A DNA stretch of 64,000 nucleotides, from the NCBI RefSeq assembly GCF_900176135.1, contig NZ_FWWW01000052.1, positions 62,001 to 126,000 on the forward strand. The letters are read 5' to 3'. The notes under the pieces were generated by a model. It was given only the letters and a program-made list of their open reading frames with translations, was not told where the DNA came from and searched no databases. Position numbers and translations under genes: made by a program. Below, in pieces: positions 9,054 through 17,929 of the stretch. Positions within the stretch are counted from its first letter, which is position 1; every line of letters begins with the position of its first letter. Source of the DNA: Hymenobacter roseosalivarius DSM 11622 (GTDB lineage: Bacteria > Bacteroidota > Bacteroidia > Cytophagales > Hymenobacteraceae).

Positions 9054-10475
9054 ATGAATTTTCAACCGCTCACCCCCGAATTACTGGTGGCTTTTGAGGC
9101 CATCGTGGGCCCCTCGCACCTTCTCACGGCTCAACGCGCTGAAGTGGCTGCTACCGCCGATGCCTACGCCGACTATGGCCGCGACCACACGGAGGACCTG
9201 CATTTCGCCCCTGACGTTGTTTTACGCCCTGCTAACGTTGAGGAGATAAGTCAGATTGTGCGATTATGCCACCAGCACCGCATACCTGTCACGCCCAGGG
9301 GGGCCGGCACGGGCCTGAGTGGGGGCGCTTTGCCTGTGCATCATGGTGTGGTACTAAGCACCGAGCGCTTCAATAAAATTATTGAAATTGACGAGCGCAA
9401 CCTGCAGGCGACTGTCGAGCCGGGCGTTATCAACCAGGTATTTCAGGAAGCTGTACAAGCGAAAGGGCTGTTCTATCCGCCCGACCCAGCCAGCAAGGGC
9501 AGCTGCTTTCTGGGGGGCAATTTGAGCCAAAGCAGCGGCGGACCAAAGGCTGTTAAATATGGCGTAACCAAAGACTATGTCCTCAATCTGCAGGTTGTGC
9601 TGCCCACCGGCGACATTATCTGGACGGGGGCCAACGTGCTCAAAAACGCTACTGGCTACAACCTGACCCAGCTGATGGTCGGCTCAGAAGGTACACTGGG
9701 CATCATTACACGCATCGTATTTCGCCTGATACCCCATCCGAAGCAGGACATTGTATTGCTGGTGCCCTTCCGCGACCAGACGCAGGCGGCGGCGGCTGTT
9801 TCAGAGATATTCCGGGCTGGCATCGTGCCTTCCGGAATGGAGTTTATGGAGCGCGAGGCCATCGAGTGGTCGGCGCACTACTTGAGTATCCCGTTGAATT
9901 TGCCCCCCGACATCACAGCTCACTTACTTATCGAGTTGGATGGCAATGAGCTGGAGCAGTTGTATAAAGATGCTGAGCTGGTGTATGGCGTATTAGAGAA
10001 ATATGACATCGGCGAAATACTGCTCGCTGACACTGCTACCCAGAAAGATGAGCTGTGGAAAATACGCCGCAATGTGGGTAATGCCGTGCGTTACAACTCC
10101 GTGTATAAGGAGGAGGATACCGTAGTTCCCCGCGCCGAATTGCCGACCCTATTAAAAGGAGTAAAGGAAATTGGTCGTCGCTATGGTTTTACCTCCGTGT
10201 GCTATGGCCACGCCGGCGACGGTAACCTGCACGTCAACATTATTCGCGGGAACTTGGATGACACAATGTGGCACGACGAATTACCGAAGGCTATTCGGGA
10301 GATATTTCAGCTTTGTGTGAAACTGGGTGGCACCATCTCTGGTGAGCACGGCATTGGGCTGGTGCAAAAACCCTACATCGGCATTGCGCTAGGGGAGGTG
10401 CAATTGAACTTGATGCGCGGTATAAAAACTGTTTTCGACCCACATGGTATTATGAATCCAGGTAAGATTTTTTAA
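9054..10475 (+). CDS. FAD-linked oxidase, glycolate oxidase GlcD / D-lactate dehydrogenase type
   Basis: The 473-residue flavoprotein belongs to the VAO/PCMH family. The FAD-binding half (about 40-215) has VTPRGAGTGLSGGALP, the usual PP loop, and later YPPDPASKG and GGNLSQSSGGPKAVKYG. The C-terminal FAD-oxidase half (about 220-470) has CYGHAGDGNLHVNI and GTISGEHGIGLVQKPY, with the His residues expected for 2-hydroxyacid oxidation. Members oxidise D-lactate or glycolate to the keto-acid. No glcE/glcF or iron-sulfur partner is adjacent, so a D-lactate dehydrogenase-like role is as likely as glycolate oxidase. It is divergent from the NlpC/P60 gene and convergent with the ACBP gene. Confidence 0.9.
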   Translation: MNFQPLTPELLVAFEAIVGPSHLLTAQRAEVAATADAYADYGRDHTEDLHFAPDVVLRPANVEEISQIVRLCHQHRIPVTPRGAGTGLSGGALPVHHGVVLSTERFNKIIEIDERNLQATVEPGVINQVFQEAVQAKGLFYPPDPASKGSCFLGGNLSQSSGGPKAVKYGVTKDYVLNLQVVLPTGDIIWTGANVLKNATGYNLTQLMVGSEGTLGIITRIVFRLIPHPKQDIVLLVPFRDQTQAAAAVSEIFRAGIVPSGMEFMEREAIEWSAHYLSIPLNLPPDITAHLLIELDGNELEQLYKDAELVYGVLEKYDIGEILLADTATQKDELWKIRRNVGNAVRYNSVYKEEDTVVPRAELPTLLKGVKEIGRRYGFTSVCYGHAGDGNLHVNIIRGNLDDTMWHDELPKAIREIFQLCVKLGGTISGEHGIGLVQKPYIGIALGEVQLNLMRGIKTVFDPHGIMNPGKIF

Positions 10476-10489
10476 ATCGAATATACGGT

Positions 10490-10534
10490 CCATCAAAAAG
10501 CCCCCCAGACCTGGTCTGGGGGGCTTTTTGATGG
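10490..10534. terminator. Bidirectional intrinsic terminator, perfect palindrome
   Basis: The arms 10490-10510 and 10514-10534 are exactly complementary over 21 bases and contain the GCCCCCCAGA core flanked by A5/T5. It lies between the convergent FAD oxidase and ACBP genes and can end transcription from both sides. Confidence 0.92.
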
Positions 10535-10590
10535 ATTGAGGCTTAGGGTAGAGTAAGTCAGCACAAAGCTCATTTGTTGAAACCAAGTCT

Positions 10591-11091
10591 TTAAATAGCC
10601 TCTTGGTCACCCTTCAGCTTATCCTCGCCACCATACGGTGAACCAGCCGTGATGTCGCCGCGCAGGCCGCCGGTAGAAACACCGGGTCCGGTACCAGGCT
10701 GTTGAGAGGTAGTCGTGTTCTCGGGGTTTACTTGGGAGCCGACTGCTGGCTGACCCGCACCAGTTATAACAGTAGGTTCCTCCCCAACGGGTCCGGCAAT
10801 CTCGGTTACCTTTTCAATGTACTGGCGCTTTGCGTCGTCCTCACTTACGCCTTTAAATTTGCTCCAGGAATCCCACTGAGCCTGCGACATGCCCGGCGTG
10901 CCGCTAGGATTGTCGGGACTATCGTCGCCAACTACTTCGCCTTTGGTATCGTGGTCACCCTCAGTTGCTTGTTTATACAGGCCATAGAGTTCGGTCATGT
11001 GCGCGGCAGCCTGATCACCCGGAAGATTATCTACGCGGGAGATGGCGGCTTCAAATTGTTGCTGTAAGTCCATTTGCTGCTGAAGGTTCAT
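10591..11091 (-). CDS. Acyl-CoA-binding protein (ACBP) domain with disordered C-terminal tail
   Basis: The 166-residue protein starts with a four-helix ACBP-like region (about 8-95). It shows LYGLYKQATEGDHDT, matching the family YxxYKQATxGD motif, and QWDSWSKFKGVSEDDAKRQYIEKV, matching the W-x-A/S-W motif and the AxxxYI helix. ACBPs bind long-chain acyl-CoA thioesters in the cytosol. The rest (about 100-166) is a low-complexity tail rich in G, P, T, Q and S with no fold I can recognise. An insertion, rich in D and S, lies between helices 2 and 3. The gene is alone, convergent with the FAD oxidase. Confidence 0.78.
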   Translation of the reverse strand: MNLQQQMDLQQQFEAAISRVDNLPGDQAAAHMTELYGLYKQATEGDHDTKGEVVGDDSPDNPSGTPGMSQAQWDSWSKFKGVSEDDAKRQYIEKVTEIAGPVGEEPTVITGAGQPAVGSQVNPENTTTSQQPGTGPGVSTGGLRGDITAGSPYGGEDKLKGDQEAI

Positions 11092-11171
11092 GGCAAGAAT
11101 GTCTGGGGAAGAAAGTTACGCTATGTACTACCGTGGCACGGCTTTGGTTGCGGACGCAGGCGGCTACTTTT

Positions 11172-11203
11172 TTGGGCACACGTCCTGATAGTTCGTACTT
11201 TTG
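11172..11203 (+). promoter_or_regulatory. Promoter of asnB-ugd-uxs operon
   Basis: TTG (11172-11174), a 21-base spacer and TACTTTTG (11196-11203) fit the Bacteroidota promoter. The ATG of asnB lies 10 bases further on, leaving almost no leader. The box also rules out an asnB start further upstream. Confidence 0.7.
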
Positions 11204-11213
11204 CCCGCCTATT

Positions 11214-13121
11214 ATGTGTGGAATTACTGGAATATTCGCTTTCTCCGACGCTGGCCGCAATTCGCTGGCCGCGTTGCCGGCTTCAACCGATGCTATTATC
11301 AGCCGCGGGCCCGACTCGCAGGGGCACTACGTGTACGATAACGTAGGACTGGGCTTCCGCCGGCTGGCCATTCTCGATCTTTCCTGCGATGGCAACCAGC
11401 CCATGACCGACGAGTCGGGTCGCTACACGATTGTCTTCAACGGCGAGATCTTCAACTTTCGGGAGCTGCGCCAGCGTCTTATGCGCAAAGGCCACCAGTT
11501 TCATTCCCAGACGGACACAGAAGCTATTCTGCGTCTCTACATTACCGAAGGGCGCAGCTGCTTGAAAAAGCTCAATGGCTTCTTCGCCCTGGCTATTTAC
11601 GATAAAGAGGAAAACTCGCTGTTTATTGCCCGCGACCGGATGGGGGTAAAGCCTTTGCTCGTGTACCGCGACGAGGATAAACTCTTTTTTGCCTCCGAAA
11701 TGAAGTCGTTACTGACTTTGGGCGTTCCGCGCAAGATGGACTATGTAGCATTGAGCCATTATCTGCAACTCAACTATATTCCCGGTCCGGCCACCATCTT
11801 CAAAGGGGTTAAAAAAGTATTGCCCGGCCACTACCTATATATAAAAGGTCGGAAGGTAGTGGGCAAGGCGTGGTATCGTATTCCCTACGATCCTAAAAAG
11901 ACACAAAAGAATAAGCTTAGCTACGAGCAACAACAGAAAAAGCTAGTGGAGCTAATGGACGAGGCCGTCGCTCGTCGCCTGGTGGCTGACGTGCCACTAG
12001 GCTCCTTTCTGAGCGGTGGTATCGACTCTTCCGCCATTACCGCCCTGGCTGCCCGGCACACACCCCACCTGAATACCTTCAGCATAGGCTTTCGGGACGA
12101 ACCTTTTTTCGACGAAACTAAATACGCCAATCTGGTAGCTAAAATGCACCAGACCAATCATACGGTCTTCTCCCTTACTAATCAGGATCTGTATGATCAT
12201 ATCTTCGACGTATTAGAGTATATCGACGAACCCTTTGCCGATTCGTCGGCCCTGGCAGTCTACATTCTGAGCAAGCGCACCCGCGAAAAAGTAACCGTTG
12301 CTCTGTCCGGCGATGGGGCCGACGAGCTGTTTGCCGGCTACAACAAGCACATGGGCGAGTTTCAGGTGCGGCGCGGGGGCTTCAAGGCCGAAGCCGTCAC
12401 GGGCCTGAACCTGCTCTGGGACATCCTTCCTAAATCGCGCAATTCGTTTTTTGGCAATCGGATACGCCAGTTTCAACGCTTCTCACGCGGCATGCTCAGC
12501 GGCCCCAAAGACCGTTATTGGGATTGGGCTTCTTTCGTAAGTGAGCGCGACGCCCGTAACTTGCTAAGCCCTGCGGCGCGGCGTAAAGTGGGAAAGAGAC
12601 TGGCTGAAAAGCGCCGACGTGATATTCTACAGCATTTACATGCTGACGGCGACCTAAACGAAGTGCTACTTACCGATATGAATCTGGTATTGCCTGGCGA
12701 TATGCTTACCAAAGTAGACATGATGAGCATGGCGAACTCGCTGGAAGTGCGGACGCCGTTTCTGGATTATAAAGTTGTCAATTTTGCTTTCTCTCTGCCC
12801 GTTGAGAGCAAGATCAACGAGAGCATGAAAAAGCGCATTGTGCAGGATGCCTTCCGCCCAATGTTGCCCGAAGAACTCTACAAGCGCCCAAAACAAGGCT
12901 TTGAGGTGCCCTTACTCAAGTGGTTCCGCAATGAGCTGCGTCCTTTGATAACCGACGACTTACTTTCGGACGGCTTTATTGAATCCCAGGGCGTTTTTGA
13001 CGTAGAAGCCGTCCGAGCCCTCAAAACACAGTTATTTTCTCGCAACCCTGGCGACGTTCATGCTCGTATCTGGGCACTCATTGTATTCCAGCATTGGTGG
13101 AAAAAATGGATGATGGGCTAA
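11214..13121 (+). CDS. asnB: Asparagine synthase (glutamine-hydrolysing), copy 1
   Basis: The start is the ATG at 11214, because mature AsnB begins with Met-Cys and Cys2 is the glutaminase nucleophile (MCGITGIF). The frame stays open further upstream, but that part runs through the promoter. The 635 residues comprise a class-II glutamine amidotransferase domain (about 2-190, RGPDSQG and FNGEIFNFREL) and an ATP-pyrophosphatase synthase domain with the PPi loop SGGIDSS at 267-273 and SGDGADELFAGY. Such enzymes amidate carboxylates. Members in polysaccharide loci are often thought to amidate uronic acids or other sugar carboxylates rather than aspartate. The next gene makes UDP-glucuronate, which fits that idea but does not prove it. 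Confidence 0.9.
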   Translation: MCGITGIFAFSDAGRNSLAALPASTDAIISRGPDSQGHYVYDNVGLGFRRLAILDLSCDGNQPMTDESGRYTIVFNGEIFNFRELRQRLMRKGHQFHSQTDTEAILRLYITEGRSCLKKLNGFFALAIYDKEENSLFIARDRMGVKPLLVYRDEDKLFFASEMKSLLTLGVPRKMDYVALSHYLQLNYIPGPATIFKGVKKVLPGHYLYIKGRKVVGKAWYRIPYDPKKTQKNKLSYEQQQKKLVELMDEAVARRLVADVPLGSFLSGGIDSSAITALAARHTPHLNTFSIGFRDEPFFDETKYANLVAKMHQTNHTVFSLTNQDLYDHIFDVLEYIDEPFADSSALAVYILSKRTREKVTVALSGDGADELFAGYNKHMGEFQVRRGGFKAEAVTGLNLLWDILPKSRNSFFGNRIRQFQRFSRGMLSGPKDRYWDWASFVSERDARNLLSPAARRKVGKRLAEKRRRDILQHLHADGDLNEVLLTDMNLVLPGDMLTKVDMMSMANSLEVRTPFLDYKVVNFAFSLPVESKINESMKKRIVQDAFRPMLPEELYKRPKQGFEVPLLKWFRNELRPLITDDLLSDGFIESQGVFDVEAVRALKTQLFSRNPGDVHARIWALIVFQHWWKKWMMG

Positions 13122-13189
13122 TTTTTGCCCCCCAGTACTTACTCAGCATATAAACTCAGCTTTTCCTTACGCTTTCCTATTCATCCCTT

Positions 13190-14536
13190 ATGAAAATTGC
13201 AGTAGTAGGCACCGGTTACGTCGGTCTGGTAACGGGTACCTGTTTCGCCGAAGTTGGTATTGATGTTACATGCATTGATATTGACCAGAAAAAAATTGAC
13301 AACCTCAAGCAAGGTATCCTGCCCATTTATGAGCCTGGCCTGGAAGAGATGGTGTCGCGCAATGCAGAAAAGGGGCGCCTGCAATTTTCTACTAATCTCG
13401 CCGAGGGAATCCACGATGCCGATGTGGCCTTTATCGCGGTCGGAACGCCCCCCGGCGAAGATGGCTCAGCTGACTTGAAGTACGTGCTGGCCGTGGCTCG
13501 CGGCATCGGTGAGCATATGAATAGCTATGGCGTCATCGTAACAAAGAGCACGGTGCCCGTTGGTACAGCTGCCAAAGTGCGGGCTGAAATTGAGAAAGCG
13601 CTCGAAAAGCGTGGTGTTGACATTGAGTTCGACGTCGCTTCCAACCCGGAATTCCTGAAGGAAGGTGCCGCCATCGATGACTTCCTCAAGCCTGATCGGA
13701 TTGTAGTGGGGGTGGCCTCCGAGCGGGCCGAAGAGGTGATGACCAAGCTATACAAGCCTTTCCTGCTTAATGGTCATCCCATTATCTTTATGGATATCCC
13801 ATCGGCTGAAATGACGAAATACGCCGCTAATTCCATGCTAGCGACCAAGATATCGTTCATGAACGATATCGCTAATCTATGCGAGATAATGGGTGCCGAC
13901 GTGAACAAGGTTCGCCAAGGTATTGGCTCCGATGCTCGCATTGGTACCAAGTTTATCTATCCCGGTATTGGCTACGGTGGCTCCTGCTTTCCCAAAGATG
14001 TAAAAGCCCTCATCAAAACAGCCGCCGAGAATGGTTATGATATGCAGGTGCTCAAGGCAGTAGAGAACGTAAACGAGGCGCAGAAGTCAGTGCTGTTCGA
14101 CAAAGTGAATAAGCACTTTGCAGGCGATCTGCAAGGTAAAAAGATGGCTATCTGGGGTCTTTCCTTTAAGCCCAAAACCGACGATATGCGCGAGGCACCA
14201 TCACTGGTTATTATTGAGCGCTTGCTGGAAGCTGGCTGCAAGGTATCGGCCTACGACCCGGTTGCTATCAAGGAGGCAAAGCATACACTAGGTGACCGAA
14301 TTACCTATGCCAAGGACCAATTCGAGGCTCTGATTGATGCTGACGCATTGCTTATTGTTACGGAATGGCCTGAATTCCGCTCTCCAAATTTTGAAGTCCT
14401 AGGCCGCCTGATGAAGCAGAAAGCCATATTCGATGGTCGTAATATTTATGATGCTAAGGAATTAAGTGAGGTAGGGTTTACTTACCATTGCATTGGCATC
14501 CGCGCCGACCACAAGGAACCAGTAGTTCAGGCCTAA
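13190..14536 (+). CDS. ugd: UDP-glucose 6-dehydrogenase
   Basis: Ugd oxidises UDP-glucose twice with NAD+ to UDP-glucuronate. The 448 residues show the Rossmann motif GTGYVGLVTG at the N-terminus and the substrate loop NPEFLKEGAAIDDFLKPDRIVVG. The catalytic Cys266 lies in GYGGSCFPKD, and the C-terminal nucleotide-binding third includes WGLSFKPKTDDMREAPS. Length and motif order are standard. It lies 68 bases after asnB and 42 before UDP-xylose synthase, which uses its product. Confidence 0.95.
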   Translation: MKIAVVGTGYVGLVTGTCFAEVGIDVTCIDIDQKKIDNLKQGILPIYEPGLEEMVSRNAEKGRLQFSTNLAEGIHDADVAFIAVGTPPGEDGSADLKYVLAVARGIGEHMNSYGVIVTKSTVPVGTAAKVRAEIEKALEKRGVDIEFDVASNPEFLKEGAAIDDFLKPDRIVVGVASERAEEVMTKLYKPFLLNGHPIIFMDIPSAEMTKYAANSMLATKISFMNDIANLCEIMGADVNKVRQGIGSDARIGTKFIYPGIGYGGSCFPKDVKALIKTAAENGYDMQVLKAVENVNEAQKSVLFDKVNKHFAGDLQGKKMAIWGLSFKPKTDDMREAPSLVIIERLLEAGCKVSAYDPVAIKEAKHTLGDRITYAKDQFEALIDADALLIVTEWPEFRSPNFEVLGRLMKQKAIFDGRNIYDAKELSEVGFTYHCIGIRADHKEPVVQA

Positions 14537-14578
14537 CACTCATCAACATACATAACCAAGCATTCTCAAGCATCCCGT

Positions 14579-15520
14579 ATGTCTGACAAGAAACGCATAC
14601 TTATTACCGGCGGCGCCGGCTTTTTGGGTTCCCACCTCTGCGACCGGTTCCTGGCCGAGGGCTACCATGTCATTGCCATGGACAACCTGATTACCGGCAG
14701 CCTGGACAATATCGAGCATTTATTCGGCCGCGAAGATTTCGAGTTTCACCACGCCGACGTATCGAAGTTCGTTTTTGTGCCCGGCAAGCTGGATTACATC
14801 CTGCACTTTGCTTCGCCGGCTTCCCCCATCGACTACCTCAAAATTCCGATTCAGACGCTGAAAGTTGGCTCGCTGGGCACCCACAATCTGTTGGGATTGG
14901 CGCGCGTGAAGGGTGCCCGGGTCCTGATTGCCAGCACCTCCGAGGTATACGGCGACCCCAAAGTGCATCCGCAGGTCGAGGAGTACTTCGGCAACGTGAA
15001 CCCCGTTGGTCCCCGTGGGTGCTACGATGAAGCCAAGCGTTTCCAAGAAGCCATCACGATGGCCTACCACACCCACCACGGCCTGGAGACGCGCATTATC
15101 CGGATCTTCAATACCTACGGTCCCCGGATGCGCCTCAACGACGGCCGGGTACTGCCTGCCTTTCTATCCCAGGCCCTGCGCGGCGAAAACCTGACTGTAT
15201 TCGGTGATGGCTCGCAGACGCGCTCCTTCTGCTACGTCGACGATCTGGTGGAGGGTATATACCGCCTGCTGCTCTCCGACTACCCATTGCCGGTAAACAT
15301 CGGCAACCCGTCGGAAATCACCATCAAGGAGTTTGGGGAGGAAATCGCGAAGCTGACGGGCGTCGAGTTCCGGCCGACCTACCAGGCCCTGCCCGAAAAT
15401 GACCCCATGAAGCGTAAGCCCGACATCACGAAGGCCAAGGAGATTCTGGGCTGGGAACCCAAGGTAGACCGGGCCGAAGGCCTGCGCCGGACGCTGGAGT
15501 ATTTCAAGGACCGCGTATGA
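14579..15520 (+). CDS. uxs: UDP-glucuronate decarboxylase (UDP-xylose synthase)
   Basis: This 313-residue short-chain dehydrogenase of the extended type converts UDP-glucuronate to UDP-xylose with enzyme-bound NAD+. It has the N-terminal [10 protein letters not shown] nucleotide loop, [11 protein letters not shown], the [11 protein letters not shown] region typical of [12 protein letters not shown], and the YDEAK catalytic Tyr/Lys pair after [17 protein letters not shown] near the C-terminal half is also typical. The upstream ugd gene supplies the substrate and the downstream FdtA-like gene follows after only 10 bases. Confidence 0.92.
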   Translation: MSDKKRILITGGAGFLGSHLCDRFLAEGYHVIAMDNLITGSLDNIEHLFGREDFEFHHADVSKFVFVPGKLDYILHFASPASPIDYLKIPIQTLKVGSLGTHNLLGLARVKGARVLIASTSEVYGDPKVHPQVEEYFGNVNPVGPRGCYDEAKRFQEAITMAYHTHHGLETRIIRIFNTYGPRMRLNDGRVLPAFLSQALRGENLTVFGDGSQTRSFCYVDDLVEGIYRLLLSDYPLPVNIGNPSEITIKEFGEEIAKLTGVEFRPTYQALPENDPMKRKPDITKAKEILGWEPKVDRAEGLRRTLEYFKDRV

Positions 15521-15530
15521 GCCTTATTGC

Positions 15531-15935
15531 ATGACACAACCGTACCTCATAGAATTTCCTAAACTGGGCGATTCTACCATTGGGTTTATTTCCGTAACCG
15601 AAGAGCTGCGCTCGATTCCCTTCGAGGTAAAGCGCACGTTCTGGACGTACTATACGCCGGAGAGCATCGTGCGGGGGCGGCACGCGCACCACCTCACGGA
15701 GCAGGTGCTGGTAGCGGCCGCCGGCCGCATCATCGTCACGACGGAAATGCCCGATGGTACGGTAAATGTGCATCGTTTGGAGGATCCACACGTGGGCCTG
15801 TACGTACCACCATGCACCTGGCACACCATGCAATACTCGCATTCGGCAGTGCAGCTGGTTTTTGCCTCTCACCCCTATGACGAGCAAGATTACATTCGCC
15901 GGTATGATCAGTTTCGGGAGGTATGGAAAGCGTAG
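15531..15935 (+). CDS. fdtA: FdtA/QdtA-like dTDP-4-oxo-6-deoxyglucose 3,4-ketoisomerase (WxcM-like cupin)
   Basis: The 134-residue cupin has the sugar-ketoisomerase signature RGRHAHHLTEQVLVAAAG, with the paired His of the active site, and later VPPCTWHTMQYS. FdtA and QdtA isomerise dTDP-4-keto-6-deoxy-glucose to the 3-keto sugar that a PLP transaminase then aminates. A matching DegT-type transaminase lies three genes downstream. Whether the product is the galacto (FdtA) or gluco (QdtA) form cannot be told from sequence by eye. It overlaps the next gene by 13 bases, so the two are probably translated together. Confidence 0.85.
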   Translation: MTQPYLIEFPKLGDSTIGFISVTEELRSIPFEVKRTFWTYYTPESIVRGRHAHHLTEQVLVAAAGRIIVTTEMPDGTVNVHRLEDPHVGLYVPPCTWHTMQYSHSAVQLVFASHPYDEQDYIRRYDQFREVWKA

Positions 15936-16879
15936 ATTCCGCCCTGCTTGCGCAACGAGCAGCAGCACTGGCTTTCTATTCTCCTTATAATTTCTTGCGG
16001 AAGGTAGTTCCGACTGAGCCCCAGCAGGAGCTGTTCGGGGCGGGCAGAGCGGCGCGCTTCGGCACCGGGTCGGCGAATGAAGTGGTGTTTACCCACGAGG
16101 CAGGGCAGCTGCTGTACGCGGCCCTGCCCTGGGATTCGGATTTCTTCGCCACGCCTACCTACCGCTTGTTTACCGGGCTTTTTGCGGAGAAATGCCCCCC
16201 AGCCGACCGGGTGGCTGCCGTGCGCTCCTTTCAGCGCCAGCTGGCGGCCACAGGCGCGTACTACTGCTTTAGCGAGGTGCCATGCGAGGATACCATGCTG
16301 CTCCAGACCCTGACGGCCAGCGGCTGGCGGCTCGTGGAGACGCGCCTGCTCTACTACCGCGACAACCTGCTGGCCTTCGGGCAGCCGCGCTATCCGGTGC
16401 GCCTGGCCCGCCCGGAGGAAGCGGCCCATATGGCGCAAATCTCGGCCGCGGCTCGGAATGAGTACGACCGCTTTCACGCTGACCCCTGGTTTGGCGCGGC
16501 GCGGGCCGATGCTTTTCTGGCCCGCTACGCCAGTGCCGCGGTGCAAGGCTATTGCGACGCCGTGCTGGTGCCCAATGAGCCCGGCCTGCCCCTCGACTCC
16601 TTTCTGGCTATCAGCGACTTGCCCGCTGATTCCGCTGCGCTGGGTGTCGACTTGTCCAGGGTCGTGCTCACCGCCGTGGGGCCAGAGAACCGGGGCTGGC
16701 ACGTGCGATTGGTGTCCGAAACCGTGCACAGGGCCCGTGAAAGAGGCGCGCAGGCGGTCCTGATGACCACGCAGGCCACCAACCGGGCCGTCGTTCGCAC
16801 CAGCGAAAAGCTGGGATTTCAGCTGGGGGGTAGCAGTCATGTGTTAGCTTGCCATGGCAACCTGACCGCCACCACCTGA
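15923..16879 (+). CDS. GNAT-family N-acetyltransferase, WecD-like
   Basis: The 318-residue protein has LPWDSDFFATPTYRL at about residues 70-85, recalling the WDSxFFG motif of dTDP-fucosamine acetyltransferase WecD. The C-terminal GNAT fold includes an acetyl-CoA loop region (SETVHRARERGAQAVLMTTQATNRAVVRTSEKLGF, with N-R-A-V-x-x-x-E-K-x-G-F typical of GNATs). It is longer than WecD by an N-terminal extension. Its overlap with the FdtA-like gene suggests it acetylates the dTDP-3-amino sugar made by this module. In the studied Fdt pathway that step is done by a hexapeptide-repeat enzyme, so a GNAT here would be a replacement. The substrate is inference. Confidence 0.78.
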   Translation: MESVDSALLAQRAAALAFYSPYNFLRKVVPTEPQQELFGAGRAARFGTGSANEVVFTHEAGQLLYAALPWDSDFFATPTYRLFTGLFAEKCPPADRVAAVRSFQRQLAATGAYYCFSEVPCEDTMLLQTLTASGWRLVETRLLYYRDNLLAFGQPRYPVRLARPEEAAHMAQISAAARNEYDRFHADPWFGAARADAFLARYASAAVQGYCDAVLVPNEPGLPLDSFLAISDLPADSAALGVDLSRVVLTAVGPENRGWHVRLVSETVHRARERGAQAVLMTTQATNRAVVRTSEKLGFQLGGSSHVLACHGNLTATT

Positions 16880-16900
16880 CCGCCCTTTTCCCGCACTCTG

Positions 16901-17845
16901 ATGCCTAAGCTTTCCGTTATTATTCCCTGCTACTTCAACGAGGAAAACATCCCGATCACCGTACGGGAGCTGGTAGCCAATGAGGCCCGCTTTCCGGCTG
17001 AAGTGGCGTTTGAGTACGTATTAGTCGACGATGGCTCGCGCGACCAGACGCTGCGGGCATTGCTTGCCGCCCGCGCGCAGTACCCCGACCGGATCAGGGT
17101 AGTGGAGCTGGTCAGCAATGTGGGTTCGTACAATGCCATCGTGGCTGGCATGGCCCATGCTACCGGCGACTGCATGGCCGTTATTACCGCCGATATGCAG
17201 GACCCCCCCGAGCTGATGGTGCCGATGTACGCCCACTGGCTCAACGGCTTTAAGCTGGTCATTGGCAACCGGCAGGACCGAGAGGAAACCGGCCTGGCCA
17301 AAACCTTCGCCGAGACGTTTCACTGGCTGATGAAGCACCTGGCGCTAAGCAATATTCCTGACGGGGGCTTCGACTTCGTGTTTTTTGACCGGCAGGTTGC
17401 CGATGAGGTCCTGAAAATGCACGAGCGCAACAGCAACGTATTTTATCTGATGATGTGGCTGGGCTACCCCTACGTGAATATCCCGTATGTGCGCCGCAAG
17501 CGTACCGTGGGCAAATCGCGCTGGACCCTCCAGAAAAAAATTAAGCTCTTCATCGACTCCCTGCTCTCTTTTTCCTATTTCCCCATTCGCGCTATCTCGG
17601 TGGTGGGCCTGCTTTTGGGCCTGGCCGCGCTTCTTTTCGGGCTGTACGTCATCGCCCTGAAAATATTTGCCCCCCAGGGTCCCACCGGCTGGACGACGCT
17701 GATGGTCGTGGTGCTGTTCGTGTCCGCTTTTCAGATGATAGCGCTGGGCGTCATCGGCGAATACGTCTGGCGCGGCCTTGATGCCTCCCGTAGCCGGCCC
17801 TTGTATGTTGTCAAGCAGACGCACGACGCCACTACCGGGCAATAA
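16901..17845 (+). CDS. Membrane-anchored GT2 glycosyltransferase (DPM1/GtrB/ArnC-like)
   Basis: The 314-residue protein has a GT-A domain: LSVIIPCYFNEENI, VDDGSRDQT, and the ITADMQDPPE aspartates typical of polyprenyl-phosphate sugar transferases. Two C-terminal membrane helices follow (about 225-250 and 262-290). Such enzymes move a nucleotide-activated sugar to undecaprenyl phosphate on the inner face of the cytoplasmic membrane. It lies inside the FdtA-GNAT-FdtB module, which suggests that the acetamido-dideoxyhexose is its donor sugar. The gap to the GNAT gene is 21 bases. Confidence 0.87.
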   Translation: MPKLSVIIPCYFNEENIPITVRELVANEARFPAEVAFEYVLVDDGSRDQTLRALLAARAQYPDRIRVVELVSNVGSYNAIVAGMAHATGDCMAVITADMQDPPELMVPMYAHWLNGFKLVIGNRQDREETGLAKTFAETFHWLMKHLALSNIPDGGFDFVFFDRQVADEVLKMHERNSNVFYLMMWLGYPYVNIPYVRRKRTVGKSRWTLQKKIKLFIDSLLSFSYFPIRAISVVGLLLGLAALLFGLYVIALKIFAPQGPTGWTTLMVVVLFVSAFQMIALGVIGEYVWRGLDASRSRPLYVVKQTHDATTGQ

Positions 17846-17929
17846 AAGACGTGGGTCAGGTCAGCAGCCTTGCCATTGCTGAGCGCTGCGGTATCATTAC
17901 TTGTCAGAAAAGCAGTTTTCGCCTAATCT

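Noticed and set aside
10702..11067. 121-codon plus-strand frame opposite the ACBP gene
   Set aside because: The minus strand encodes clear ACBP motifs, while this frame has no features and odd composition; it is a shadow.
10965..11213. Upstream extension of asnB copy 1 to 10965
   Set aside because: The extension runs through the promoter and across the opposite ACBP gene. AsnB must expose Cys2 after the initiator Met, which fits only the ATG at 11214.
13122..13189. Promoter at TAATTTTTG before ugd
   Set aside because: The spacing is one base off the TAnnTTTG consensus. It overlaps the asnB stop, and the genes look cotranscribed.
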